Source: Psychroflexus montanilacus | Lineage (GTDB): Bacteria > Bacteroidota > Bacteroidia > Flavobacteriales > Flavobacteriaceae | DNA length: 64,000 bases | Assembly (NCBI RefSeq): GCF_020164535.1 | Contig: NZ_JAIQZC010000003.1 | Coordinates: 62,001 to 126,000 of the forward strand | Direction: 5' to 3' | Part shown: in pieces, positions 1-8,190 of the stretch | Position numbering within the stretch: the stretch's first letter is position 1 | How the letters are laid out: every line of letters begins with the position of its first letter | Notes under the pieces: generated by a model | Database searches by the model: none | What the model saw: only the letters and a program-made list of their open reading frames with translations | Told to the model about the DNA's origin: nothing | Translations under genes and position numbers: made by a program

Positions 1-83
1 GGGTCGTCCAATTGCTCTACAGATGCATAAAAGGCATCCATATCGACGTGAATAATTTTGCGAAGATGATCTCGAAAATCCAT
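1..83 (-). CDS. dinB: DNA polymerase IV (5' end only)
   Basis: Partial gene cut by the window edge. Read on the minus strand from the ATG at 83-81, the 27 visible codons contain IIHVDMDAFYASVEQ, the characteristic N-terminal palm motif of Y-family polymerases with the first catalytic aspartate (VDMDAFYASVE). DinB does error-prone translesion synthesis and is usually part of damage tolerance. Only the beginning is visible, so nothing can be said about the rest of the protein. It is transcribed away from the window, after the Uma2 gene on the same strand. Confidence 0.85.
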   Translation of the reverse strand, partial: MDFRDHLRKIIHVDMDAFYASVEQLDD

Positions 84-123
84 AGGCAAAAATAGGGAAA
101 AGTGAGTGTGAAAATGAGCCTCT

Positions 124-215
124 GTGTTCTCTGTGACTTTGTGTTTTCATTTCACCACGGAGTCACAGAGGTCACGGAGGAATTTTATTAAAGTTAAATC
201 CCTTTAGGGATGGCT
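124..215. repeat. 92-bp perfect direct repeat, copy 1
   Basis: These 92 bases recur without mismatch at 1441-1532 (offset 1317). The copy includes the last codons and stop of the ABC ATPase gene (AIPKGI-stop, minus strand) although no ABC gene is present here, so this is a duplicated gene end rather than an independent repeat. It also has the CACGGAGTCACAGAG-type short inverted motif often seen in intergenic DNA. The repeats flank the Uma2 gene and the 138-residue gene. Confidence 0.9.
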
Positions 216-273
216 ATAGTTAGCTAATGATAGTTTTAACTCCAAAAACTACACTTGCAGGACGCGATATTTT

Positions 274-873
274 CTAATATTCAAAAACACTGGTCATTGG
301 AAACTTTAAGTCAGGAAAAAGTTTGGACGTGATGATCTCGTCTTTCTCTTCAAGCGTATCAAATTCCAGGTATTCATCGTTTTCTAAATGAAAAATCTGC
401 AAAGACTTGCCTTCAGGGTTGACTAACCAGTATTCTTTAACACCATTTTCTTGATAGAGATTGAATTTTTCGTAGTAATCTTTTTTCATGGTAGAAGGCG
501 AAAGGACTTCCACGATCAAGTCGGGGGCACCAAGACAACCACGGTCGTCAAGTTTTTCCAAATCACAAATCACACAAATATCGGGTTGTATAACGGTAGT
601 GATTTCTTTATCAGATTGTCCTTTATTTTTGAGTAGTCGAACATCAAATGGGGATTCGTAAACTTCACACTCTTTTTTTTTGAAAAAATGTCCAATTTCA
701 ACATGTAAGTTGCCTTCCACTTTTTGGTGCAATCTTCTTGGTGCTGGACTCATTTTGTAAATCCAGCCTTTAATCAATTCTAAACGTTCATCAAACTGCC
801 AAGTTAAATAATCGGCATAAGTATAGGTTTTACTTAAATCCAGTTGTGAAAATTTAGTGACTTTTGGTTTCAT
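274..873 (-). CDS. Uma2-family (DUF820) PD-(D/E)XK nuclease-like protein
   Basis: A 199-residue protein of the usual Uma2 length. The family has a PD-(D/E)XK restriction-endonuclease fold; its biological role is poorly known and it is often found in accessory DNA. Visible hallmarks are the N-terminal YLTWQFDERLELIKGWIYKM segment, the PDICVI aspartate strand, APDLIVEVLSPST carrying the catalytic Glu, and YYEKFNLYQENGVKEYWLV, where the Lys and the Tyr/Gly pattern are typical. It stands alone on the minus strand between dinB and a small helical gene, inside a segment bounded by 92-bp repeats. Family assignment is solid; nuclease activity is inferred only. Confidence 0.85.
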   Translation of the reverse strand: MKPKVTKFSQLDLSKTYTYADYLTWQFDERLELIKGWIYKMSPAPRRLHQKVEGNLHVEIGHFFKKKECEVYESPFDVRLLKNKGQSDKEITTVIQPDICVICDLEKLDDRGCLGAPDLIVEVLSPSTMKKDYYEKFNLYQENGVKEYWLVNPEGKSLQIFHLENDEYLEFDTLEEKDEIITSKLFPDLKFPMTSVFEY

Positions 874-1014
874 CCTGCAAAGATTTTGAAGATTATAAAG
901 ATAATTAAAATTTTAATGGGTGACCAGGCCCTTATTTCACCCCGGAGTCGCACAGTGCGCAGAGTTTTTAGTCCAAACCTTAAAGAGGTTCTTATTGTTT
1001 GAAGCTACTCTAAC

Positions 1015-1431
1015 TTAAAATGTTTTTAAATGCTCTTTCATTTGAAGACGTTCTATGGAAAAGGTCTTTGACTTTTGGTCTAAAACATCGATTAATAGGA
1101 TTGCTTTATCAGCGATTTTGGGAGTATCTAGCTTTTGATTAAGTTTTTGTGAATCCGTTTTTAGAACCAATTGATAAAGTAATTCTGACAGGTGTTTGAG
1201 GTGAGTTTCATGAAAATCTGAAATGTAGTCTAGAAATTCTTTAGATTCCATTTCACTTACCTTACCCAGATTTAAATCAAGCTCGCCTTGCAGAGTGGCA
1301 TCGATTTCATCTAGTTCGTCTGAAGTAGTATTAGCATTAAGACCCATCACTTTTTCAATTAAACTGATAAGCATCAAGCTTAATTTTTCGACTTCACGTT
1401 CCAGATAATCTTTACTGTGTTGCATTGACAT
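1015..1431 (-). CDS. Small helical hypothetical protein
   Basis: No family recognised. I place the start at the ATG at 1431 (MSMQHSKDYLERE), giving 138 residues. An upstream ATG at 1467 would add 12 residues (MKTQSHREHKEK), but these are translated from the 92-bp repeat and are probably not native. The protein looks fully alpha-helical and charged, with leucine-rich stretches (EREVEKLSLMLISLIEKV, HLKHLSELLYQLVLK), no signal peptide and no membrane segment. It follows the ABC ATPase gene on the same strand; its 5' flank and the ABC 3' end share the repeat. Confidence 0.6.
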   Translation of the reverse strand: MSMQHSKDYLEREVEKLSLMLISLIEKVMGLNANTTSDELDEIDATLQGELDLNLGKVSEMESKEFLDYISDFHETHLKHLSELLYQLVLKTDSQKLNQKLDTPKIADKAILLIDVLDQKSKTFSIERLQMKEHLKTF

Positions 1432-1440
1432 TTTTTCTTT

Positions 1441-1532
1441 GTGTTCTCTGTGACTTTGTGTTTTCATTTCACCACGGAGTCACAGAGGTCACGGAGGAAT
1501 TTTATTAAAGTTAAATCCCTTTAGGGATGGCT
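1441..1532. repeat. 92-bp perfect direct repeat, copy 2
   Basis: Partner of 124-215. This copy overlaps the true end of the ABC ATPase gene (stop at 1511-1513) and runs up to the start region of the small helical gene. Since here it is part of an intact gene, this is the likely parental copy. A weaker relative of its core (TTCACCCCGGAGTCGCACAG) lies at about 935-954. Confidence 0.9.
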
Positions 1533-3169
1533 TCTATTAGTTGTTTGGTATAAGCTTTTTCAGGATGGGCATACACGGCATCCGCTTCGCCCTGTTCTAC
1601 AATTTTGCCCTGATGCATCACTAAAAGCTGATCGGCCATGTATTTTACTACCGCTAAATCATGAGAGATAAAGATATAGGTGAACCCAAAATCAGTTTTA
1701 AGTTCATTGAGTAAATTCAACACCTGCGCCTGTACCGAAATATCCAAAGCCGACACCGATTCATCACAAACAATCAGTTTAGGTTCTACCGCAATGGTTC
1801 GGGCAATGCCAATACGCTGGCGCTGACCACCACTGAACTCATGCGGATACCGGTCGAAATGGGCGTTAGACAAGCCAACACGTTCCAAAAGCTCGATAGT
1901 TTTTTGTCGTCTTGCCTCAGAACTTCCATACAACCCATGAACTTTCATCGGTTCCATGATGGCTTTGCCCACCGAAAGCCGTGGATTTAAACTTGAAAAC
2001 GGATCCTGAAAGATCAACTGAATGTTTTTCCGCAAGTGCCGTAAAGCTTCGCCTTTGAGTTGAGTAATGGATTTGCCCTGGTATAAAATGTCACCTTCAG
2101 TGGGGTCATCCAGCCTAAGAATCGCATTGCCAAGAGTTGATTTTCCACAGCCCGATTCGCCTACAAGTCCAAGGGTTTCGCCTTCGTAAATTTTAAAACT
2201 CACATCATCCACAGCATTTACTTTTTCAGCCTTTTGGAACCAACCCGCCTTGGAAATAAAGGTTTTCTTGACGTTCTTTACCTCGAGCAAAGGCGGCTTG
2301 GCGTATATGTTTTCGTGTCGTTTGTTCCTCTCTTCTGAAGTTTCTACTTCTGCATTTGGAAGCTCGTGCATATAATCTTTAACCGTAGGTAAAGCTTTAA
2401 GACGGTGTTTGGTGGAAGGTTTAGACGCTAAAAGTGCCTTGGTATATTGATGTTTGGCGTTTTTAAATATGTTGACCACATCGTCCTGTTCCACAATTTC
2501 ACCTTGATACATCACTGCGACTCGGTCTGCCAATTCTGACACCAACGCCAGGTCATGGGAAATGAAAATAATGCTCATTTCCGTTTCTTGTTGAAGTGAC
2601 TTGAGGAGTTTCAAAATCTCTTTTTGAACGGTAACATCCAGGGCTGTGGTAGGCTCATCAGCAATCAAGATTTTGGGTTTGCAGGCAATGGCCATGGCAA
2701 TCATGACGCGTTGCTTTTGACCGCCACTGATTTGGTGGGGGTAACTTTTGAAAATAGCTTCAGGTCTGGGTAATTTGACCTTTTCAAAAAGACTTAAGAC
2801 TTCTTGTTTTACTTCAGCTTTAGATAATTTTTTATGTCGAATCAGCACTTCTTCCACTTGTTTACCGCAGCGCATCGATGGATTCAGCGAACTCATGGGT
2901 TCCTGAAAAATCATAGAAATGTCGTTGCCCCGTATCTTTTGAAATTGAGATTCTGTGTAACGCAAAAGCTCTTGATCCTGGAACAAAATCGAACCTTCAA
3001 TTTTTGCTTTTGGCCCCAGTAAGCCTAAAATCGATAAAGTCGACACCGACTTGCCAGAACCAGACTCACCTACAATGCCCAGAATTTGATTGGGTTGCAG
3101 CTCAAAACTGACGTTTTTGATGACGTGTTCATCACCAAAGTGTATGTTGAGGCTGTTGACTTTAAGCAT
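1511..3169 (-). CDS. Peptide ABC transporter, fused two-domain ATPase
   Basis: A 552-residue cytoplasmic ATPase with two complete nucleotide-binding domains, like GsiA/YejF or a fusion of OppD and OppF, so a dipeptide/oligopeptide or related uptake system is likely. Domain 1 has Walker A GESGSGKS (about residues 34-41), Q-loop FQEPMSSLNP, signature SGGQKQR and Walker B ILIADEPTTALD. Domain 2 has GESGCGKS, FQDPFSSLNP, SGGQRQR and LIVCDESVSALD. Permease and binding-protein genes are not in the window. The start codon overlaps the stop of the upstream exonuclease by one base (TAATG), indicating co-translation. Confidence 0.93.
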   Translation of the reverse strand: MLKVNSLNIHFGDEHVIKNVSFELQPNQILGIVGESGSGKSVSTLSILGLLGPKAKIEGSILFQDQELLRYTESQFQKIRGNDISMIFQEPMSSLNPSMRCGKQVEEVLIRHKKLSKAEVKQEVLSLFEKVKLPRPEAIFKSYPHQISGGQKQRVMIAMAIACKPKILIADEPTTALDVTVQKEILKLLKSLQQETEMSIIFISHDLALVSELADRVAVMYQGEIVEQDDVVNIFKNAKHQYTKALLASKPSTKHRLKALPTVKDYMHELPNAEVETSEERNKRHENIYAKPPLLEVKNVKKTFISKAGWFQKAEKVNAVDDVSFKIYEGETLGLVGESGCGKSTLGNAILRLDDPTEGDILYQGKSITQLKGEALRHLRKNIQLIFQDPFSSLNPRLSVGKAIMEPMKVHGLYGSSEARRQKTIELLERVGLSNAHFDRYPHEFSGGQRQRIGIARTIAVEPKLIVCDESVSALDISVQAQVLNLLNELKTDFGFTYIFISHDLAVVKYMADQLLVMHQGKIVEQGEADAVYAHPEKAYTKQLIEAIPKGI

Positions 3170-3882
3170 TATACAGAGATAAGTTCGTGGTCTTCCAAGA
3201 GGTCTTCCTGGCGAAGTTTTAAAATTACTTGTGCTACTGCAATAACGTCTTTTTCGCAGTAGGTCACAATCCTGTCAATGTCTTTTTCTTTATAATACAC
3301 ATCCCTCACCTGACTGCCATCAATGTCGTCTTTTGGTGAAGGAATGTTGAACAATTCGGTGAGCAGTTTTAAAGAGGTGTAGTGTTTATAGTCCCCAAAC
3401 TTCCATAATTCCAAGGTATCCAGATGCGGGATTTCCCAGGGTTTTTTTCCAAACAACTGAAGCTTTTCTGGGAGAGAAATCCCGTGGATAAGCATGCGTC
3501 TGGCGATATAGGGAAAATCAAATTCTTTGGCATTATGACCACACATGAGGTGGTGCGGCAAGCCGAAATAATCTTCAATTAGAATTTTGAAACGCTTCAA
3601 TAAATCGGCTTCTTCCCCGAAAAAGCTGGTGGTTCTAAATTTTCTTTCGTCCCCTTTAAAATTAAAGTAGCCAACTGAAATACACACAATTTTTCCAAAC
3701 TCCGCCCAAATCCCGGCACGTTCATAAAACTCTTTAGCCGTAAACTCCTCTTTGCGCTGGTATTGTGTTTTATCGGCATACAGTTTTTGCTTCACAGGAG
3801 ATAAATCCTCAAAGGCCTCTTGTTCTGGAACGGTTTCAATGTCCAGAAAAAGAATATTTTCTAGGTTGAGTTTGTGTAGCAT
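3169..3882 (-). CDS. DEDDy-type 3'-5' exonuclease (PolB-like)
   Basis: A 237-residue ribonuclease-H-fold exonuclease. ExoI is LFLDIETVP (Asp14, Glu16), ExoII is GHNAKEFDFPYIARR, and ExoIII is YCEKDVIA, where Tyr plus Asp makes it DEDDy. The family resembles the exonuclease domain of B-family polymerases and is common in Bacteroidota as a stand-alone protein. Its substrate is unknown; proofreading-like trimming of DNA ends is the usual proposal. It is the first gene of a two-gene operon with the ABC ATPase, which seems a chance pairing rather than a functional one. Confidence 0.85.
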   Translation of the reverse strand: MLHKLNLENILFLDIETVPEQEAFEDLSPVKQKLYADKTQYQRKEEFTAKEFYERAGIWAEFGKIVCISVGYFNFKGDERKFRTTSFFGEEADLLKRFKILIEDYFGLPHHLMCGHNAKEFDFPYIARRMLIHGISLPEKLQLFGKKPWEIPHLDTLELWKFGDYKHYTSLKLLTELFNIPSPKDDIDGSQVRDVYYKEKDIDRIVTYCEKDVIAVAQVILKLRQEDLLEDHELISV

Positions 3883-3958
3883 GCTTAGGGTGTGTTTTCT
3901 ATATAACTAAGTTAGGGAATTTTTGAAAACCGAAAAAGCACTATCGATTTTTAAGACT

Positions 3959-3995
3959 TACGGTTTTCCCGCAGTAAAAGTACGGTCGAACCGTA
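3959..3995 (+). promoter_or_regulatory. Tandem TACGG-N5-CCGTA operator pair A
   Basis: Two dyads: TACGGTTTTCCCGCA (3959-3973, one arm mismatch) and TACGGTCGAACCGTA (3981-3995), separated by 7 bp, centres 22 bp apart, i.e. two helical turns. The second ends 49 bp before the ATG at 4045. The same pair is at 8105-8141 with identical distance to the ATG, and in reverse at 38554-38590. No clear TAnnTTTG box follows, which suits an activator-dependent promoter. A dimeric regulator of the LuxR/NarL type is a guess. Confidence 0.75.
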
Positions 3996-4044
3996 ACTAA
4001 AAGTGTTTATAAACTCTCATCTAGCAGAAAATTTATAACTATCT

Positions 4045-5443
4045 ATGATGAAAAACCTATTAAAGCTATTTTTTGTTTTCATGCTAGTCACCTCCTGTAC
4101 GGAGGATGATGCCTTGATGGAAACCAAAAATACAAACACCAATTACAAAACAGCAGAAACACAAAAAGTAAGCGCTCTGCTGGAAGAGAAACAAAAATCC
4201 AGCAACTGGTTTGTACCCCATTTATCCTATTCTGAATCTATTGCCTTAAATCAATCATACTGATGCAGAAATCACAGCATATCCTGTGACTAGTGTATTA
4301 ACCAATGCTTACTCCAGGCTTTTTTCACTGGAAGTAGATGGAGAAACCAGATTAGCTATTTATCATATGTTACCCTCTGAAGCATCGACTTCAGAACATT
4401 TTTATGGAGCAGTAGTTGTTTCAGATTTGGACGGTAAAGTCTTTAGAGGATTTAAGGTGGAAGCCAATGAATTTATAAGCATGTACGATTTTGAATCGCT
4501 TAAGCATGCTTATTATGTAATTGATTTTCTTGAAAACGAGAAGAATTCAGATGATGAAGATTGTGAAAACGGATGTACTTTCAGGTGTGATTTATGCGAT
4601 CTAGATGAGGTCATTATAATAAAACCACCAGATGTTCCAATAATTTACCCGGGCGGTGGCGGTGGTAGTCCCCCAAGTGGTGATCCCTTACCTAATCTGC
4701 CAGGAGGTGGAGGTGGTGGCGCTAACGATGGCAGTTGTCCTCCAGGAGAAATAAAAGATGAATTAGGAAACTGCGTTGAGCCTCCAGAAGACGACGGAGT
4801 ATTTATAATAGGAGAATGTCCAGAAGATAATGATGATGGACTATCTATGGCTGGAGTTTGTTTGGAGTTAAAATGTCCTGATGGATATACAAGAGATAGT
4901 AGTGGGGAGTGTGTGGAAATGCCTTGTATAAATATTACAGAAGGGCTCGGTGATCCTCTTCAAAATATGGAAATCTTGGGCACTTTAAATAATGGAATAC
5001 CAGGAGGGCAATTTGGAACTGGAAGAGGAAGTTTTCATGATGGTACAGATCTTGCAGCACCATATGGAACACCTGTTTTTGCAGCTCATGGAGGTGTAGT
5101 AGCTAGTGCCCCTTACCAAGATAATTGGCAACCCGGTGAAGGTAGTAATGATGCAGGTAATAGAGTTTATATAAATACGAGTAATTATAATGGAGGTTCA
5201 GGTACCTTGCAATTTGGTTATTGGCACTTAGGAAATAACAAAGTATTGGTAAATCCAGGGGATGTTGTTGAAAGAGGTCAAATAATCGGTTATACTGGAA
5301 ATACAGGAAATGTTGGTGATCCCCAAAGCGCAGGACCTCATCTTCATATAAGGGCAAGATTTAATGGACAAAGGGTAGATCCTGAAAATTATTTTGCTGC
5401 TCAATTTGATAGTCAAGGAATAAATAATAATAACTGTAACTAA
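4045..5443 (+). pseudogene. Surface lipoprotein with C-terminal M23 peptidase, broken by a 4-bp duplication
   Basis: One gene in two frames. Frame 1 (4045-4263) gives a lipoprotein signal ending LVTSC followed by TEDD, acidic residues like the Bacteroidota surface-lipoprotein export signal. Compared with the intact copy at 8191 it has ATCAATCA where that copy has ATCA, near 4251-4260; this shifts frame and ends translation. The rest is intact in frame 2: common domain, Gly/Pro linker (about 4650-4720), Cys-pair repeats (CPPGEIKDELGNC, CPDGYTRDSSGEC) and an M23 domain with HDGTD, YWH and HLH zinc ligands. It may be a recently inactivated gene, a phase-variable one, or a sequencing error. An exported small-protein gene follows after 10 bp. 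Confidence 0.85.
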
Positions 5444-5453
5444 CTCACATATT

Positions 5454-5999
5454 ATGAAAACTATATTTAAAATAATTACATTTCTTACTCTTTTATTTTT
5501 TTCAATAAGTAATTTGTTAGGGCAAAGCGCCTGCTCATATACAGAATCTGAGATCACTATCGAGTTAAATGGGTGGGATATCAGTAGAACAGACTATACG
5601 CATGAAAAATTTATTGAAGTCACAGGCTTAGATAATAACAGTCAACTCACCTATAGTGGAGAGAAAGACACAGAAGAGTTTGGTTATCCCTGGTACTATT
5701 ATGGTTTAGGAGAAAGCTATTTTAATTTTGCGGGAGTTATGGATAATCAAGGTGACTATAATGGCCTTAAGCGTATATTCTCTTTTAAAATTAAAAAAAG
5801 AGGGAAGCTTAATGTGAATGGAATTCAAGTTGGAGACACTGTAGATGATCTGAAAGCGCATTTTAATCACTTTGATTTTTGCACTAAAACAAATGAAGGT
5901 AAAAAGTCACTTATTTTAAGATACAGTTATCAATCTTTGATATTTGAAATATCTCCTAATGGAAAAATAAAAGTAATAGAATTGTATTCGCCCATATAA
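5454..5999 (+). CDS. Small exported protein, family A (putative immunity/inhibitor)
   Basis: A 181-residue protein with a signal peptide (MKTIFKIITFLTLLFFSISN..LLGQ) and a mature domain of about 155 residues with no recognised family. It is a close paralog of the protein at 6641. The C-terminal half has GIQVGDTVDDLK and ends SPNGKIKVIELYSP, a pattern also seen in family B at 6083, 9540 and 13903, so the families are probably distant relatives. It starts 10 bp after the M23 lipoprotein gene. Position, export and small size fit a periplasmic or surface protein that protects against the peptidase domain; this is inference. Confidence 0.7.
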   Translation: MKTIFKIITFLTLLFFSISNLLGQSACSYTESEITIELNGWDISRTDYTHEKFIEVTGLDNNSQLTYSGEKDTEEFGYPWYYYGLGESYFNFAGVMDNQGDYNGLKRIFSFKIKKRGKLNVNGIQVGDTVDDLKAHFNHFDFCTKTNEGKKSLILRYSYQSLIFEISPNGKIKVIELYSPI

Positions 6000-6022
6000 T
6001 TTTAAAAACAATAAGGCATTTT

Positions 6023-6059
6023 ATAACAGAGAAAGCTTTAGATAGTCTTTCTCTGTTAT
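6023..6059 (+). terminator. Hairpin in duplicated linker, copy 1
   Basis: A perfect 13-bp stem (ATAACAGAGAAAG / CTTTCTCTGTTAT) with an 11-nt loop, 24 bp after the 5454 gene and 23 bp before the next start. The surrounding 85 bp recur at 7177-7261. The T-tract is interrupted, so termination may be partial. Confidence 0.6.
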
Positions 6060-6082
6060 CTTAATTTTTTGGAAGTGGTTAA

Positions 6083-6628
6083 ATGAACAGAAACATGAAA
6101 ACAATAATTCCAATACTAGCACTAGCTTTTAGTTTAAACTGTTTTGCTCAAGAAGGCTATCAAAGCTTAACTGCTGCTGAATATGCTAACGTAAAATTTC
6201 AAGGCGTATCTTTTGAAGCTATCAAAGCTACTGATGGAAATGTTCAGGCTATGAGAGATTTGTTCCCATTATCGACCAATAACTCACATCCAGACTCTTT
6301 TACAATAGATGAATTTGGAAGTGAAATAGGTGAACCCCAACGTTATTTTTATTTCAATTCTGGAATGAAAGTGTCTTTCGATTTAGGTGGACCAAGTGAA
6401 TCAATCGAAATTGTTCGTCTAGAATCGCCAGATATTACTGTTTTGGGGCATCATCTAGAAATTGGTGATTCTATTGATGTTTTAGGGAATGATATCGAAT
6501 TTAACATCAATAGAGATAGCTCTAAGTCTATATTATTTATCAAGAACAATGGAACCTGTTGTCCTATTGTGATTGATTTAGATGCAAACATGAATATTAC
6601 AGTTATATACTATCTGATTTTTGCGTAA
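6083..6628 (+). CDS. Small exported protein, family B (putative immunity/inhibitor)
   Basis: A 181-residue protein with a cleavable signal (MKTIIPILALAFSLNCFAQ). The start could be ATG 6083 or, more typically for such signals, ATG 6095. The mature part is homologous to the proteins at 9540 and 13903: EYANVKFQGVSFEAIKATDG here, NIYNTIKFEGILFTDIKATN there, and HLEIGDSIDVL against TLQIGDPITDL. No known domain. Its first codons and the preceding linker are nearly identical to those of the unrelated gene at 7261, showing recombination between the signal-peptide region and the mature part. Confidence 0.7.
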   Translation: MNRNMKTIIPILALAFSLNCFAQEGYQSLTAAEYANVKFQGVSFEAIKATDGNVQAMRDLFPLSTNNSHPDSFTIDEFGSEIGEPQRYFYFNSGMKVSFDLGGPSESIEIVRLESPDITVLGHHLEIGDSIDVLGNDIEFNINRDSSKSILFIKNNGTCCPIVIDLDANMNITVIYYLIFA

Positions 6629-6640
6629 TAATGAAAAACT

Positions 6641-7177
6641 ATGCTTAAAACAATTACATTTCTTATCCTTTTATTTTTTTCGATAAATAATTTGTTAGGA
6701 CAAAGTGCCTGCTCATTTACAGAATCTGAAATCACTATCGAGTTAAATGGGTGGGATATCTGTAGAACAGACTATACGCATGAAAAATTTATTGAAGTCA
6801 CAGGCTTAGATAATAACAGTCAACTCACCTATAGTGGAAGGAAAGACACAGAAGAGTTTGGTTATCCTTGGTACTATTATGGTTTAGGAGAAAGCTATTT
6901 TAATTTTGCGGGAAAACAAAATAATTCAGGTTATTTTAATGGACAAAAGCGTATGTTCTCTTTTAAAATTAAAAAAAGAGGGTCGCTTAAAGTGAATGGA
7001 ATTCAAGTTGGAGATACTGTAGATGATTTGAAAGAGAATTTTAATCACGTAGATTTTTGCGAAGGAAGCCACGAAGGGCTGGATAATTTATTTCTCAGGT
7101 TCACTTATCAATCACTGACTTTTATTTTATCTTCAAATGGAACTATCCAAGAAATTCAACTGTATTCGCCATTGTAA
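6641..7177 (+). CDS. Small exported protein, family A, second copy
   Basis: A 178-residue paralog of 5454, nearly identical in the central part (EITIELNGWDI, EEFGYPWYYYGLGESYFNFAG, KIKKRG) and diverged at the C-terminus (FCEGSHEGLDNLFLRF). Signal peptide MLKTITFLILLFFSINNLLGQ. It starts 12 bp after the 6083 gene. Conserved core with a variable last third is what one expects of inhibitor paralogs specialised on different partners, but the partner is not known. Confidence 0.7.
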   Translation: MLKTITFLILLFFSINNLLGQSACSFTESEITIELNGWDICRTDYTHEKFIEVTGLDNNSQLTYSGRKDTEEFGYPWYYYGLGESYFNFAGKQNNSGYFNGQKRMFSFKIKKRGSLKVNGIQVGDTVDDLKENFNHVDFCEGSHEGLDNLFLRFTYQSLTFILSSNGTIQEIQLYSPL

Positions 7178-7201
7178 TTTTTAAAAACAATATGGCATTT
7201 T

Positions 7202-7246
7202 ATAACAGAGAAAGCTATAGATAGTCTTTCTCTGTTATCTTTTTTT
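7202..7246 (+). terminator. Hairpin in duplicated linker, copy 2
   Basis: Same 13-bp stem as at 6023-6059 (7202-7214 with 7226-7238), followed here by a run of seven T, so this copy looks like a working intrinsic terminator. It lies between the 6641 and 7261 genes. Confidence 0.7.
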
Positions 7247-7260
7247 ATAAAGGTGGTTAA

Positions 7261-7794
7261 ATGAACATAAACATGAAAACACTAATTTTTATACTAGCAC
7301 TAACTTTAAGTACAAGTTATTTAACAGCACAGGAGAAGACTTTAAAAAAGGGAATGAAAAACGTTGAAATGGTAAAAGGAACCTATTATAGAACTGATGC
7401 TACTTTTCTAGACAAATATCTAGGAATATGGTCAAATTCAGTTAATGGAAAAGATTTCAAATTCAAAATTTTCAAACAAAAGACACCTGTTCAAGGTATC
7501 TATATTGATAGGTTAAAAGCGAAATATTGTTTTGGGAATAGTTGTGATGTAGAGAATATTGATACTTCCATTTTAAGTAGTGCTGAAAAGGATAATATTG
7601 AAACTTTAGAGAAAGGAATCTTAAGATTTATGTTCTTTGATAATAATTATGAAAAATTAGGAACCTTAGAATTTAAATTACTGAAAGAGGATAAAGCAAG
7701 TTGGAAATTAATTGAGCGTGGAGGTTTTAGAGATGAGAGTTTTAGAAAAGGATTTTCAGTCCCCGCAGAGATGATTTTAACTAGAATAAAATAA
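7261..7794 (+). CDS. Small exported lipocalin-like protein (DUF6705-like)
   Basis: A 177-residue protein; ATG 7261 or ATG 7273 (MKTLIFILALTLSTSYLTAQ signal). The mature part contains FLDKYLGIWSNSVNGKDFKFKIFK, resembling the DKYTGTWTGTYDDNTLTLKV strand pair of the proteins at 13263 and 14564. A G-x-W start followed by alternating hydrophobic strands suggests a small beta-barrel. I remember such proteins as DUF6705 but am not certain. It is the last gene of the first cassette; a strong hairpin follows at 7861. Confidence 0.65.
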   Translation: MNINMKTLIFILALTLSTSYLTAQEKTLKKGMKNVEMVKGTYYRTDATFLDKYLGIWSNSVNGKDFKFKIFKQKTPVQGIYIDRLKAKYCFGNSCDVENIDTSILSSAEKDNIETLEKGILRFMFFDNNYEKLGTLEFKLLKEDKASWKLIERGGFRDESFRKGFSVPAEMILTRIK

Positions 7795-7860
7795 AAATCT
7801 GAAGAACAATTTGGATCCTTCAAACTTTATTTGAATAAGTAAAGGTAATGTCATCAGGAA

Positions 7861-7893
7861 ACCCCCGTGAGGTTTTCAAAACCTCACGGGGGT
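7861..7893. repeat. Perfect intergenic hairpin
   Basis: A perfect 15-bp inverted repeat (ACCCCCGTGAGGTTT, 3-nt loop) in the 396-bp gap between 7794 and 8191. Its GTGAGGT core recalls the hairpin at 45822-45854, so they may belong to one interspersed family. It can act as a terminator for the first cassette. The rest of the gap up to 8104 shows nothing recognisable. Confidence 0.75.
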
Positions 7894-8104
7894 ATTTTGG
7901 AATGTAGATCATTAGAAATTATAACGAAATCCAAAAGTGAAATAGTAACTGAATCATCTGCTTGCAATGAAGGACAGTTGCATTTAATCTATTAAAAGCA
8001 CTTTGAATTCATTTACATTAAATTGATGGCTACAAACTTCTAATTTTTTTGCTGACTTTTTTTGCTTAAGAGTTTAAATATAAGCATCAACTTTAACACC
8101 CTTT

Positions 8105-8141
8105 TACGGTTTTCCCGTAACAAAAGTACGGTCGAACCGTA
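8105..8141 (+). promoter_or_regulatory. Tandem TACGG-N5-CCGTA operator pair B
   Basis: Perfect versions of both dyads: TACGGTTTTCCCGTA (8105-8119) and TACGGTCGAACCGTA (8127-8141), 7 bp apart, centre spacing 22 bp, ending 49 bp before the ATG at 8191. The whole stretch to the start codon is nearly identical to 3959-4045. The seven-base spacer differs (ACAAAAG against GTAAAAG), while the arms stay the same. Confidence 0.8.
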
Positions 8142-8190
8142 ACTAAAAGTGTTTATAAACTCTCATCTTGCAGAAAATTTATAACTATCT

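Noticed and set aside
1432-1467. N-terminal extension MKTQSHREHKEK of the small helical gene
   Set aside because: It is translated from the 92-bp repeat; ATG 1431 gives a cleaner start.
4045-4263. A separate 72-residue lipoprotein gene
   Set aside because: Comparison with 8191 shows it is the front part of one gene split by a 4-bp duplication.
5999-7261. CRISPR-like array from repeated hairpin units
   Set aside because: Only two long units separated by whole genes; no short regular repeats or spacers.
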